This document shows positions 11,701-31,900 of a DNA stretch of 64,000 nucleotides, in pieces. The notes under the pieces are model-generated. The model was not told the DNA's origin. It worked only from the letters and a program-made list of their open reading frames with translations, and did not search any database. Origin of the DNA: Eudorina sp. 2006-703-Eu-15 (Eukaryota > Chlorophyta > Chlorophyceae > Chlamydomonadales > Volvocaceae); assembly GCA_003117195.1 (NCBI GenBank), contig BDSI01000040.1:820783-884782 (forward strand). The letters are read 5' to 3'. Position numbers and translations under genes: made by a program. The number at the start of each line of letters is the position of its first letter. The first letter of the stretch is position 1.

Positions 11701-12698
11701 GAAGTCAGCGGCATGGGAGTGGGGACGACGGCGCGCGTGTGCCGCTGCGCCCAAAGCCGGTTAACAGGGGTTCGCGGGGATGTCCTGGCAGTGGGGGCGG
11801 CGGACACGGACTGGCCTGAGCTATACCCTAGAGCTGGGCACGGGGCCCCGGTTGTGCTCGCATGGACCTCAGCTGGTCAGCTCACTGCTGCCTCGACTCC
11901 GCGCTGGTTCGCTGGTCGGTCCCTGCCTAGTTCCCTCTCTGCCTGGATCCCGCCTGGAGCGTCTGTGTGTGGTGGGATGTGGTGGCACACGCTGGGAAAC
12001 CTTCGCCGCGTGTGTATGGTATGCATCCACGGGCTGCAGTGCCCGACCACCGGCGCGCGCACGCTGCCGCGCGTCATGGAGGGTTACCTTGGGCTGCCGT
12101 CTTAGACCATGCCATGTATGCGCCCCGCCACCGCCACCGCCACCGCCCCCATGCCGCAGCCTGGGGAACCTCAGCCCCACTCACGGCTGTCGCGGGGAGC
12201 GGCACCAGCGGCAGCCCTTGCTCCCAATCTCTTACCCACTCACCAGGGGCGTTCAAATGTGAGAGGGCGACGCAAGCGGGCAGACTGTCCCCCATGTGGG
12301 ATCTCAGCCAGGTTGGAGGGAACGCAGCTGCTTACCGGATGTGCGCACGTTCTCGCGCATGACACCTGTGGCGATGGACTGACGCTTTGCCTTTCGGCCC
12401 TCTGGGCCCCTTGTGTGCTTTGTCCGGGTGGTGCCGACGCAGGCGAATGCAGGACGCGACGCGCTTCCGGTCCCCGGCGCGGAATGGGCAGAACGGGCCT
12501 GGAGGCCGCGGCGCCGGCACCATAGGCGGCGGCCGGGGGCAGGCGGTGGGGTCGCAGCAGCCTGGGTCGCCCGCCTCACCCATACCCTCGCCCCATGGCG
12601 TGAACGTGCACTCGGGGGCGGACGGCGGCGGCAGGCAGCTGCCGCCGATACAGGCGAGCCGGCAGCCCGGGAAAAAGGCTAGCTGGCTGACAAATTAG
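5721..12698 (+). CDS. LOV-PAS domain Ser/Thr protein kinase (AMPK/SnRK-like catalytic domain), about 1112 aa
   Basis: Exons: 5721-5798, 5871-5906, 5970-6188, 6383-7544, 8123-8420, 8695-8818, 9147-9310, 9613-9848, 10295-10690, 11152-11521, 12443-12698. LOV1 (residues ~60-195) has GRNCKFLQ with the adduct Cys near 107, NYRKDG with Asn ~160 and FVGVQ with Gln ~192, the residues needed for flavin photochemistry. A second LOV-like PAS (~215-460) is degenerate (GWNLLCLCG, no Cys at the adduct position; Asn replaced by Ala) and is split by Gly/Ala-rich insertions. The kinase (~478-735) has the Gly loop GAGAFG, VAVK (Lys ~505), HRDLKPEN (Asp ~604), DFGLA (Asp ~622) and [10 protein letters not shown], so it should be active. 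IQRGTF, RMLVVDP and HPWV resemble SNF1/AMPK/SnRK kinases, not the AGC kinases of phototropins. The last ~375 residues are Gly/Ser/Pro-rich and probably disordered. The two smallest N-terminal introns (72 and 63 bp) are the least certain part; reading straight through meets a stop at 5967. Inference: a blue-light-regulated kinase. Confidence 0.88.
7697..7771. repeat. Perfect 31-bp inverted repeat with 13-bp loop, inside a LOV-kinase intron
   Basis: Arms 7697-7727 and 7741-7771 are exact reverse complements around the spacer 7728-7740. It lies in the 578-bp intron 7545-8122, so the pre-mRNA would form a 31-bp GC-rich hairpin. It could be a small-RNA precursor, a MITE remnant or a splicing or regulatory structure; the sequence does not decide between these. 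Confidence 0.93.
9936..10003. repeat. 23-bp inverted repeat (one mismatch) with 22-bp loop, in a LOV-kinase intron
   Basis: Arms 9936-9958 and 9981-10003 pair with a single mismatch. They lie in the intron 9849-10294. The loop is itself rich in GTGCAG/GCAGTG steps, so alternative pairings are possible. Confidence 0.85.
10026..10067. repeat. Two exact tandem copies of a 21-bp unit
   Basis: 10026-10046 is repeated exactly at 10047-10067, immediately downstream of the inverted repeat in the same intron. The unit contains GCATGTGCTGCATG. This looks like a small slippage or replication duplication. Confidence 0.9.
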
Positions 12699-14605
12699 CA
12701 CGAGCTTCGCTCTGGAAGCTTGGGCTGTGAGGACGGATTCCTCGAATCGCGGTGCGACGACGGCCGGGAACTGGCGAGGCCAAGGCGGCGCCGCGCCTTC
12801 CCGCTCCTCATGCATAGCGCCCCCGTGCGTGGCGTCACATTGCGACCCGCTTGACATCAATTTTGTGTCTGCACTTTCCCCTTGGAACCACACCCGGGAC
12901 CGCATGCGACGGCGTGTCCCTTCCGTGCCGGTGTGACGACGTCCGCCTGCGGTTATCGGCTGCGGAAGGGCTGCCAAACTTGTCCTTGGAATCTTGTTAC
13001 CAGGCGGTGGCGTCGTGGCAAGCCTGCCGCCGGCGCGCTGCTGCCATGATGCGCTCTTCACCGACGGACCTCGGGAGCGGCTCCTTTGATACTGCTACGT
13101 CTTTTTTGCGTACGTCTCTTTGAGTGAGCGCGCGATTCACCGTTTGACTTAACCCGAGCGTTGGCTGACATGCATCCAGCCGAGTTGTTCACTACTGGCC
13201 CGGCTGAGCTGACCATTGGCTGCGTGTGGACCATGGTAGAACGCACTGACACAAGGGTGTCTGTGTACAACACAAGCGAACCCTGAGGCCTAAAGAGAGC
13301 GGACATACGTGTGTGGCGGGGTGCATGTGGCTGATTATACGGCAGGGGGGATGGGACAGAAACCCGGGACCGGCGGCTTTCCAGAACCTGAACGCGGCTC
13401 CCACCGCGGCTGTGAGACGCACTGACCCTCGCAGGGTGTCGTGACAACACTTGAGTCGGCGGTACGGAACGTTGTTTGTCGTGAGCGTGTCCGGCTGCAT
13501 TCTACAGCGCAGTGCGTCCTCGGGCGTCCCTGGCTTCGGGCCATTGCCCCGCCAGGTGCACACATTGTGTTTACCCGCGGAATAGACGTTGCGGCACATG
13601 GCGGCTGTTGATGCCAGGCGGGGTGGGGAGGGCGGGGCGCAGGGCGGCTGTGGCGGGGTGCTCCTCAATCACGAACGAGTTGACATGGTAATGGTGGGGG
13701 AGTGATGTGCGTGTTGCCCAGTGGGACTCTGGGAGACCGGAGCAGGCACCGCATCTATACATTGGTAGGCATGCGGTATGGGCCCAGGCCTTCAGATGGG
13801 CGCGGCATGCGGACCTGTTGCAGGTGCCATAGCTTGTGTGAAAGGAACCAGGGGATCACGAGCCAGGGAAATGCGGAGCACGGAAGTCGACGGCGCGCAA
13901 CTGGCAGTCGACGGCTGGTCGACGATTCGCATGCAGCGCGCGTCGAGTGCGGACTACCCCTTACGTCAATGAAGATATCGAAACCGCAATAGTGCACCGA
14001 ACCGACTCACCCCCACCCATTCATCCAGGAGCATCTGTTGCTGCGGTGTCGTGCGCTGCAGTTGCACCTGATGCATTCAGTGAGGTGTTCCCTGGTGTTC
14101 TTGTGAGGCCCAGACGACACACCGACTTCCCTCCCGGACGCATCGCGACTCCAACGCATCGGATGCCTCCTCCAGTCGTAGAAACACTGCAACGTTTAGG
14201 CGGTGGGTGCGGAGGTGTATATTGTAGGTCCCAGCTGGTCAGTGAGGGTCAGGAAGGGTATGGGGTCCAGGATCCTTGCCAGTTCCATTCCGTTCGGATG
14301 GTATCTGCACGCAGGCTGCAAAATATATTGAGTAACACTTCAATACAAGGCTTGGCCGTGCCCGGTCATGCTTTGATTTATGTCATCGGTACTGCCGGTC
14401 GGCAGTCGTATACGGCGTGTCGGCAAGACTACCTTGTGATGACCTTGCCGACTTGTGTGCGCGTGTGCAGCGCTGCTGCTGCTGGAATTATTTGCGCAGC
14501 GCTAATTTCCTCTGGCGTGTGTGATATCAACTTCACGTAAATTTCCATTGTCGCTGCTCCCAACATATTGTCCTACCACTTTAAGGAAAATATAAAGGTT
14601 TAGTC
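12699..14605. other. Intergenic: LOV-kinase 3' UTR and EF-Tu upstream region
   Basis: About 1.9 kb without a convincing gene. Open frames exist on both strands (the longest is at 13947-14540) but show no domain-like composition or splice support. A short inverted repeat with 9-bp arms is present at 14419-14427 and 14444-14452. Confidence 0.5.
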
Positions 14606-20030
<5,425 letters not shown>

Positions 20031-20681
20031 CGCTGAGGATGTCTTAAGTATGGTAGCGTCGTGCTGTACAAGATTGCTGTGTGGCGAAAACAGGAGTCAA
20101 AAAGTTGATAATTGGGCATGGCGGATGATCGTATGATCAGGTACACTCTGTACGCCGTGTTTCTGAAGGTCACGATCAGAGTAATCACGCGTGTTCAGTT
20201 ATCAGTTATATCCAGTTTTTGGACGCTCTTGATCGTGTGCACAGCTTTCAGCATTTGGATCTCATGAGTAGGAATTCCCTAACAACTTTTTGGTCGTTAT
20301 GACCGCGCCATGCATGAAATACGATTGATGTGAGGGGGTAGCCAACATCACTTCCGTGAATATTTCATATGGTTACCCAGCACAGTCACCAGATTGTTTA
20401 CGCGTCACCAAATGTTAAGTCACGTCATATAAGTTCACTTCACATGCTTCAGCCTACAACATTTAGTGAAAACTGAACGACAGTGCGCTGCATTCCTAAA
20501 CGACAGTGCACAAGTCCACCTGCGAGCCGTCTGCCAGCGCTACGTGTCGCGTTACAGGTGCACTAGTCAAGCACTGTCGTGTCCAGCCCTATACTCCTGC
20601 ATTCAGGCTGTTGTCACGAGCCTGGCACATATTCGCCACATCGCACTATGTTCACTTTCCCGTTCGTGCTATGCTCCCGGC
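20031..20681. other. Convergent 3' region between EF-Tu and S-adenosylmethionine synthetase
   Basis: AT-richer sequence holding both 3' UTRs, with no coding signal. On the minus strand a TGTAA (plus-strand ttaca near 20554) lies about 130 bp past the synthetase stop and is a candidate poly(A) signal. Confidence 0.5.
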
Positions 20682-22683
20682 TCATTCGAGCTTCTTGACG
20701 GTCTCCCAAGTGAAGTCCGGATCGTCACGGCCGAAGTGCCCGTAGGCGGCGGTCTTCTGGTACCGCTTGTTGCCGCCGCGCTTGAGGTCCAGGTGCTTGC
20801 CAATGAGGCCTGTTAAGGTGAATAGATGAACATGCACATCTCAGCACAAGTATGACAGCACTTTCTCACAAGCTCGATAACACTAATGCGGTATACCACC
20901 TCAATCATCACCCTGTCAGACAAGTTCGGTTGGCCAGCGGTTACATCATCAGGCTTGAACAGACACCGCCCGATCACATAAACAGCTTCCCGAATTGCTG
21001 CAGGCGTACCGGGGCGGAAGTCGAAGTGCTTGCGGATCAGTGCGAGGATGTCAGCGTCCGGCATCGTGCCCGTGCCGAAGGTGTCCACGAAGACCGACAG
21101 CGGCTCAGCCACAGCGATCGAGTACGACACCTGCACCAGGCACCTGCAATGGGCAAGGCGGCATTCATGGATTCAGTTGCATGCTTCAGGCGGATTTAGT
21201 TGCATGCTTCAGGCCCTGAAGGATGGAGGTTGCTAGATCGGCATGCAAGTTATTGCTATAATCCTTCATGCTTAACTGAGTATAATGAAAGGGAGTGCTA
21301 GAAATCCTGCAAAGACACACCTGCGGGCCAGGCCGGAGGCGACGACCGACTTGGCGGCCTGGCGCGCGATGTAGGCACCCGAGCGATCCACCTTGGTCGG
21401 GTCCTTGCCCGAGAAGGCGCCACCACCGTGCGCCCCCCAGCCACCGTAGGTGTCGATGATGATCTTGCGGCCAGTGAGACCGGCATCTCCGTGTGGCCCG
21501 CCAATGACGAAGCGGCCAGACGGGTTCAGGTGGAAGATGGTCTTATCGTCCAGGTACTTCGCCGGCACAACAGGCTTGATGACGTGCTCCATCAGGTCGC
21601 TGCGGATCTGCTCGTTGGTGACGTCCGGGTTGTGCTGGGTGGAGATCAGGATGGTGTGCACGCGCACTGGCACCATGGCACCACCCTCACGCTTGTACTC
21701 CACGGTGACCTGAGTGCGAACAGGGGAACAAAGGAGCAAACGAACAGTATTACGTGAGAATGTTGTTCATTGCCAGGCCATGGACGATTGCCAGGCCATG
21801 GACGCAAACACTCCCGGAATTCGATGATGAAGTCAGCTCAAGTTTATCAGGCGAACGACGTGAGGTTGATTACCTGGGTCTTGCCATCAGGGCGGAGCCA
21901 CGGGCAGACGCCGTTCTTGCGGACCTCAGTGAGCTTGTGGCCCAGCTGGGTGGCAAGCACGTGGGTGAGCGGCATCAGCTCGGGGGTCTCGTCCGTCGCA
22001 TACCCGAACATGTGGCCCTGGTCACCAGCGCCAATCTCCTCGAGCGACTTCGTGCCCATGCCATGCACGCCCTGACCGATATCGGGCGACTGCTCCTCAA
22101 TGTGCACCAGCACCTGTGGCGATGCGCATCGACTGTTAATGAAACCGCTGAAGGGACCGTGCGTGTTGCCGGCAGCAAACAAACGCTTGCCTTGCACTTG
22201 TCAGCATCCAGGCCCACATCCTCCGAAGTGAAGCCAATCTCCTTGCAAACGCGGCGAACGATGGCCTCGTAGTCCACCTTGGCCTTGGTGGTGATCTCAC
22301 CGAACACCATCACCATGCCGGTCTTGCAGCATGTTTCGCATGCAACCTGCGAGACCGTACATCATTGAATATCTCGCCCAACATCCATACAGATAGCAGC
22401 GAATTGTACCTTGGAGTCCGGGTCCTGCTCCAGGCAAGCGTCAAGCACTGCATCGGAGACCTGCGCCGCATCGCAGAATAATTTGGTATTGACAGGCTGA
22501 TACGATAGAATGTACTAAATTCAACAATATCAAGGGCCGACTATTCTCTGTAGATGCAAGTCAATCGCCATGCTAAAGAGCCAGGCCGCCGCCAGGCCGA
22601 AAACCTGCCTGATCGCAAATCTTATCAGGATGCCCCTCATTCACCGACTCCGACGTAAAGAGAAATGTTTCCAGCGCAGTCAT
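20682..22683 (-). CDS. METK: S-adenosylmethionine synthetase (methionine adenosyltransferase), 390 aa, 7 exons
   Basis: Makes S-adenosylmethionine from methionine and ATP in the cytosol, supplying methylation and polyamine synthesis. Minus-strand exons: 22609-22683, 22410-22460, 22191-22346, 21874-22113, 21321-21709, 21010-21143, 20682-20809. Family signatures are all present: GHPDK near residue 20, the ATP-binding [15 protein letters not shown], the second signature [16 protein letters not shown], and the C-terminal [13 protein letters not shown]. The length equals the usual eukaryotic ~390-395 aa. Introns 1 and 3 have GC rather than GT at the donor (after the codons for ...ICDQ and ...DADKCK); both choices restore exactly the family sequence. 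The start is the ATG at 22683 ([21 protein letters not shown]). The gene is divergent from HSP70B, with 337 bp between start codons. Confidence 0.97.
22114..22190 (-). other. GC-AG intron in the S-adenosylmethionine synthetase gene
   Basis: The donor reads AAG|GCAAGC and the acceptor CACAG. Removing it joins DADKCK to [18 protein letters not shown], the conserved continuation in this family. No GT donor in the neighbourhood keeps the frame and the conserved residues. Confidence 0.88.
22461..22608 (-). other. GC-AG intron in the S-adenosylmethionine synthetase gene
   Basis: The donor is CAG|GCAGGT, a strong GC-type consensus, and the acceptor is GCGCAG. Splicing joins ICDQ to [17 protein letters not shown] exactly as in the protein family. 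Confidence 0.88.
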
Positions 22684-23020
22684 CCTGCAACAGAGGTGCA
22701 ATAGTAAGCTTCTAGTCGTTTTCACAAAATTATTCTAGATCGTGCTCACTTGCTCTGGGGACCAGACCCACGAAAGCACTAGGCCCTTCCAAAGAGGACA
22801 TTACGTTTGGTCGCACCACGGTTAAATTGGCCGCCGAAAAAGACCTGTCGTACGGTACCATCGCGAATTGACACAAGAAAGGGCGAGAACCTTCACCCAC
22901 CACGTACTTTTGCCCTCATAAGCGCGGGGTGTGCAGTCGTTAGTTCAAGCACAAGTTACCCATTTCCAATACTACATTGATAATCAGCGATTGTCTACTA
23001 CCTATCAACTTATCATAAAA
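22684..23020. promoter_or_regulatory. Shared divergent promoter region of METK (-) and HSP70B (+)
   Basis: Only 337 bp separate the two start codons, so both 5' UTRs and core promoters lie here. It contains a heat-shock-element-like site (22876-22895). I see no convincing TATA box. Confidence 0.7.
22876..22895 (+). promoter_or_regulatory. Heat-shock-element-like site upstream of HSP70B
   Basis: AGAACCTTCA at 22886-22895 fits nGAAnnTTCn, and another GAA lies in phase 10 bp upstream at 22877, giving a gapped three-unit element about 125 bp before the HSP70B ATG. Plastid HSP70B is heat-inducible in green algae. Binding by a heat shock factor is an inference. Confidence 0.55.
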
Positions 23021-26597
<3,577 letters not shown>

Positions 26598-28988
26598 AAC
26601 TGTGGAGCGGACTTCGCTCAGCGGGTGGTGCTGATATACCTGTGAAGGATGTCTGCATGTGGCAGTTGTAGGATTAGACAAAATATTTTATATAGCATCG
26701 CTCGAACGAACGAATGAGAAACTAGGATATAGTTGAGAGGACAGGAGAGGACGTGCTGGCGGTGGAGGAGGACACCGGGTTGAGGGTCACTGGTTGAGGG
26801 TCGCTGCCCTTGTTGGTGGTGGGTGGAAAGATCCGTTTGTGGTGTTTGCGTGAGTTGTACGGGACTCTGCTATGACGACTGCTGCTGCGTGGTGGCGGTG
26901 AGTGGAGCGATAACCCAGTGATGGGTTGGACCTATCCTTTACATCTCGTACAGGGGTAATGACCTTCGTCTTTCTGCTCGAGTTCGGTGGAGGCGGATAC
27001 AAGCGTCGACCGATATGTAAATGTGATATTGGCTGGTTGTGCTGCCGTGTTACGTCACATGGAAGGAAAGGATCGTGCCTTACGAAACAAGGGAGCGATG
27101 CTGATGGCATCGATATTCCCGCAAGTGACCAGAGTTGCGCTTCCTCAGCGAGCAGCCCAATCAGTACTCCTGATCGTTGGAACTTGGCCATCCAATAGAG
27201 CTTAGCCATCGGCTGGTTGATAGTCTGGATTACACCACGTACAACGGCCTCTTGACCGGGTGATGCGCTTAGAGTTGCAGTGATGGTACCTCTTCCGGGC
27301 AGCACCTATGCGCCGGCAGAATGCCTTTCATCCGCGCTCCTTTGCAATTTCAGACCCGGAGCCTGTTTCGTATGGGTATAAGCTGTACATACGACTGATA
27401 TTCAATCATTTCAAGGCACAACTTACGGGGCGCTACCTGCCATTTCCCAAAACTACAGCTTGACGCTACAGGACGGCCTTCCAAACATGCTTCTGTGCTA
27501 TTCCCCCAAGCGGCACCTAACTCCCGTGAGTCAGAGCCGCCGCCTTCCTGGCCGCCACAATCCTTGTGCCGCAGCCAACGTCCGGGTCCAAACGTCGTCG
27601 TGCACGGCTGTGGCCATAGAGGCTGCCACAGCCATGGATGCAATGTTGACGCCCTCAGCTCATTCACACCTGTTCACACAGGCTTGAGCCCTCCGACCAG
27701 TAGCCCGCATCGCAACACCCTCACCCCATGTGGCCTTCCGACAAGTGACCTGCGTCACAGTGCAAGGCTTTTTACCAGTGGCCTCAATATCCCATCACGG
27801 CCACCCCATGACGCTTAGTGCTCGCCAGAGAAAATCGGGATGCGCAGCGCAGCATCGCGAGGTCCGGCCCCGCAGGTCGGGGCCTTGGTCGTCGGGTGCG
27901 GCTTCGGGTGTTTGTCGTAGGAGCGTTGCGGAATTTTCCCGAGGATGTGGCACGAAGCTGTTTGCTCTCCTGGTGAAATGGGGATATCCTGTTCGTATGG
28001 TTTGTGGTGTTGTGGTGTGTCGGGGTGCCTGGCGTACGCTATCTGGGTCGCAGTTGTCCGCTGGGCTCCGAACCTTAAATCCTGCCTCAAATAGCCTTCT
28101 GCCTTCGCACGCGTAGACCTGCCTGCTTCTGTTGCTGATCTCTAATCCATCCGTCCTTTTGCCTGTTCTGAGAAGTTGCGGCCTGCTTCCCACAACCGGG
28201 TGACCCTGGGGCAGTGGGGCATTTAGACTCACATTTGCTCCCCCCGCACTCTATTGCCGTCGTCTCCGGAAGCCGGCTAGACAGTCCGCCATCGGTCAGA
28301 TTGCAGCCAAGCACAAAGTTTCAATACAGCAGGCCGTTGTAGGCGCACGGCCAACAGTAATTGTTGCATGCTTTTGTCCCAGGATCATCCAATAATGTGG
28401 CTTGGGTGTACGTTGAGACCCTATCTCTGAGGGCTTGCGCCGCACGCCTGCCAAGGGTTTCCAAATCGATACGCCCAACTCCAAGCGACGGGATGATCCC
28501 TGATGATCCTCATGAGGAATTGATAATCCTGAGACAGCTACCGTATATACGGTGTGAGCTGTTGACGGTTTTGTGTAAGCTTTGTACGATCCAGACGAGC
28601 CAAGAGGTTCATGAGTCTCCGAACTGGAGACAAATCTTCTCAAGAAAGAGTATTAATCGTCAATGTACTGCTAGTTGACCTTCAAGTTTAACTGTCGTAC
28701 AAACTGCCGGGTAGTTGAAAGTTAATGTGACATAGAACAGAGCTCTGGTACAGCACTTCTGCAAATTCGTTAGCCTTAGGAAAGCCGCCAAGCTTTTAGC
28801 ATGTTGCCCTATCTATACCACCAATTTACCTTGTCATTAAACTTGAACATAGCAATAGCGCCCGGCGGTCAAGTAGCATTACAGAGAGCTTTGCATTGGA
28901 ATTCATAAGAGCTGTTTCATGAACGCTCTTGCTGAATCGTGATAATTCGGCCTGCTCTTACAATTTGGATAAACTCCAGCACTTGCAA
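26598..28988. other. Intergenic: HSP70B 3' UTR and BRF1 upstream region
   Basis: About 2.4 kb with no supported gene. Scattered open frames (for example 27795-28232 on the minus strand) are low-similarity and lack splice or domain support. A TGTAA at about 27016 could be the HSP70B poly(A) signal. The final 300 bp before 28989 are AT-rich and are the likely BRF1 promoter. Confidence 0.45.
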
Positions 28989-31900
28989 ATGGTTTGGTGC
29001 TCTCAGTGCCAAGCGGAGGTGGAAATAGAGGCTGATGAGGCGAATGGATTCAGCTGTTGCGTACAGGCAAGGTTCAAACGGTGGCCTTCAAGCCCACGGC
29101 GTAAAGCGAGTTTCATGACATCGTTACCGTAAACGCAGTGTGGCCGAGTTGTTGAGGACACAGCCTTCAGCAGCGATGTTATGTTTTCCAAGGGAGCCGA
29201 TGGCGGGGGCGAGCTCGTCGGGCAAATGGTGGGCGCCAACGGTGATGCCCACGGAATGGCTCGCTACGCCGGCGGTCGGATGTGGGCAAGCGGGGTAAGA
29301 TGCGCCGCGCGCCTGTTACGGGCCATGTTCCGCACGGGTCGGCAAGGCTTCGTCCAACGACCCTTGTTGTTGCCGCGTCGCCCACCGCCATTCACAGGGC
29401 GGCCACGAAGCATCGGTCTCTCGCGGCCGCCATGAGATTGTTGCGCTGGTGGAGGCCCTCCGCATCAGCCCCTCTTCAGAGGCCATTGAGGCGGCCCACC
29501 GGCTGTACCGCTTGGCCCTTCAGCGGGGCTTCACCAAGGGACGCCGCGTGAACCAGGTAGACAGCTGCGGAACGGTCAGTGTCCGTCTCAACACATTGAA
29601 CTGTATGATGGTGCCAATCAGGGTCTCTGGATGAGAGTTATGCAGTCCGCCCGGAGGATTGTGGCAACTGGTTTCTTCTCAGATATGTCCTTGCAACGGA
29701 ATATTTCGTTGGAGCACAGCCAGCCTATGGAACGGAAGAGTAAATGCCCAGCCCGAAGAGATCAGTTGCGGCGTCCGTTTGCAGTTGGGTCTTCAGGAAT
29801 AACCACTGACAGACGTTCCATTACCATATTGCTGTGGACTTGGTTGCGGTGTGGCTGCAGGTGGCGGCTGTGTGCCTGTACATTTTCTGTCGATTAGAGC
29901 GCCGCCCCTACATGCTGATTGACTTCTCCGATCAGCTTTCCGTCAATGTCTATGCCCTAGGTAAGCGTCCGCAGTTGCCGGACTTGCCGTTGGAAGGGGT
30001 AGACTTTCCTTCATGCAGTCCTAACGCCGTCGTAAGGCCGTCGGTTTGGAGCACTGAATCGTGGGCCGTTATATCACCCCATACCTGATGGCCCCATCAC
30101 TCGGCGTTCGGGCTCTTACTATGGCCGTACAGGCGTTCGGAAAGACCGGGCGCGTGGTCTGGCGACAAAGGGCATGGTGGCATCCTTGTGGAGGGTTGGT
30201 TGTATTTGTTAACGACTGAACACGGACGTTTGCGCGAGCAGCTGTCTGACGGTCCATGCCGAATGCGGTCTGACCTGGCAGTGCGGGTCCCTCTTTGTGT
30301 CCCACCTGCCTGCCTGCCAGGCGCCGTGTTCCTCAACATGCTGCGGCTGCTCCGCCTGGACGAGCACGCCACGTTCACGAAACCCATCGACCCCAGTTTG
30401 TTCATGAATCGGTTCGTGGACCGATTGAGGCTGCCCACACAGGAGCTGAAGACGGTGAGGTGGCGGTCCGACGGAGTGGGATCGGGGTCTTTTTGCGGGG
30501 ATCACGGCGCTGTGGATCTTTGCGTTCGGCTCGACGGCGCTGGGGCACTTGGTCTCAGAGGACGATACCGTGATAGTGCGATCTGGGCACTGCTTGCATG
30601 GCCACCGTGCAGGTCAACACCGCACAATGCACTTGGGACGATATCCCTGGGCCTGGGACTGACGTGCATTTGTAAATCTGTTCATGATTTAGGGGTTCTT
30701 ATTTGCCGCTGCAGAAAGGGGGCTTAGGCTGGCGTAGGTGCCCTGCATCGAGACGCAGCCGAGGTGCTGCACTGACAATCGCCACGGACGTGTCACTGTC
30801 CTGTCTTGTACCGGATGCACCAGCCCCAGCTCCTGAATCTGTGTCGTGATCCCATACCAGAAAATCGGCAACACAGCCACGCGGTTGGTCCAGTCTATGA
30901 AGCGGGACTGGATGCTCACGGGGCGGCGGCCCAACGGCATCTGCGGGGCGGCGCTCTTCCTGGCCGCCCACATACACGGGGTCGAGAAGACGAAAATGGT
31001 CGGTGCCGCGACGGGCCTGCCCCTGCGCGCCTGGCGTCTGTCCTGGTCCGGGCTTGGGTGGGCGCGAGGCCCGACCGTGGCAGATGGCCAGAGCAGCCGC
31101 AGACGCATGATTGACAAGGTTTCTGGGACTCCATGTTTATGGACCGCATCTCCGTCTAGCGCCGTAGCGCTGCAAGCAGCAATGTCGCGTCGCAACAAGG
31201 ACACACGCATGGTTTCTCGCTGCGTGCACCCTCCCACCCACCCACCCACCCACATGGCAATACCCGCGGCTGTTCTCGACATCCGCGTGCTGCGTCTCGC
31301 GGCTGTACGCGCATCCGCTCCCGCTTCTGCCCTTACCTCCGCCTGTGCTCGTGGGTTGCGCGCAGGACATCATCTCGGTCGTCCACGTGGGGTGGAGCAC
31401 CGTGGAGCGGCGAGTGTTGGAGCTGGCGGAGACGGGGGGTGCGGAACTGACGTTAAAGGAGATTGAGGATCGGGACAAAGCCTCGGAGCTGGAGCGGGTG
31501 AGGGGTCTGGGGAGGGGCAGATTAGGCCGGGAGCTGGTAAGAGCTCATTGGGGCGGGGGTTTGTGCGTCGCTCATGTGCGATTGGCCACCCGTCGAGCGT
31601 GTCGGACGTCGTCTGTTGGACGAATGGGATGTGGAGGACAAGATGGATAGAGTAGAAGTTTGCGCCCTGGGCTCGCAGCATGGCCTTGCTTCTCCGATGG
31701 TGCGTGTCGATGGCACGAAGGATGTCGTGTGCCGATCGACGGACATCTTGCGTACAGGCGTGCCTACGAATCCAGGCTCTCACTTGGTCCACCCCGCCGA
31801 ATGCCAACCCTGCAACAAAAGCACTGCACTTGATCACTGACGTCCTGTGTCATTTGGCCGGCGCCGCCCTGGCCTCCCACGCGTCCTCCACACGCAGGAG

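Noticed and set aside
12413..12682. Alternative Arg/Ala-rich frame for the last LOV-kinase exon
   Set aside because: The phase from the preceding exon (ending at 11521) joins to the other frame, giving a Gly/Pro/Gln/Ser-rich tail ending KKASWLTN; the Arg-rich frame is a GC-skew shadow.
5721..12698. Calling the LOV kinase a phototropin
   Set aside because: The kinase domain has DFG with SNF1/AMPK-type features and lacks the AGC-type activation segment; the second LOV is degenerate. The domain order is similar but the effector is not.
13947..14540. A 197-codon open frame in the EF-Tu upstream region
   Set aside because: No domain-like features, no splice partners and mixed composition. It is probably a chance frame in GC-rich DNA.
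27795..28232. A 145-codon minus-strand open frame between HSP70B and BRF1
   Set aside because: No recognisable motif, and the opposite strand is open over much of the same stretch. Nothing supports expression.
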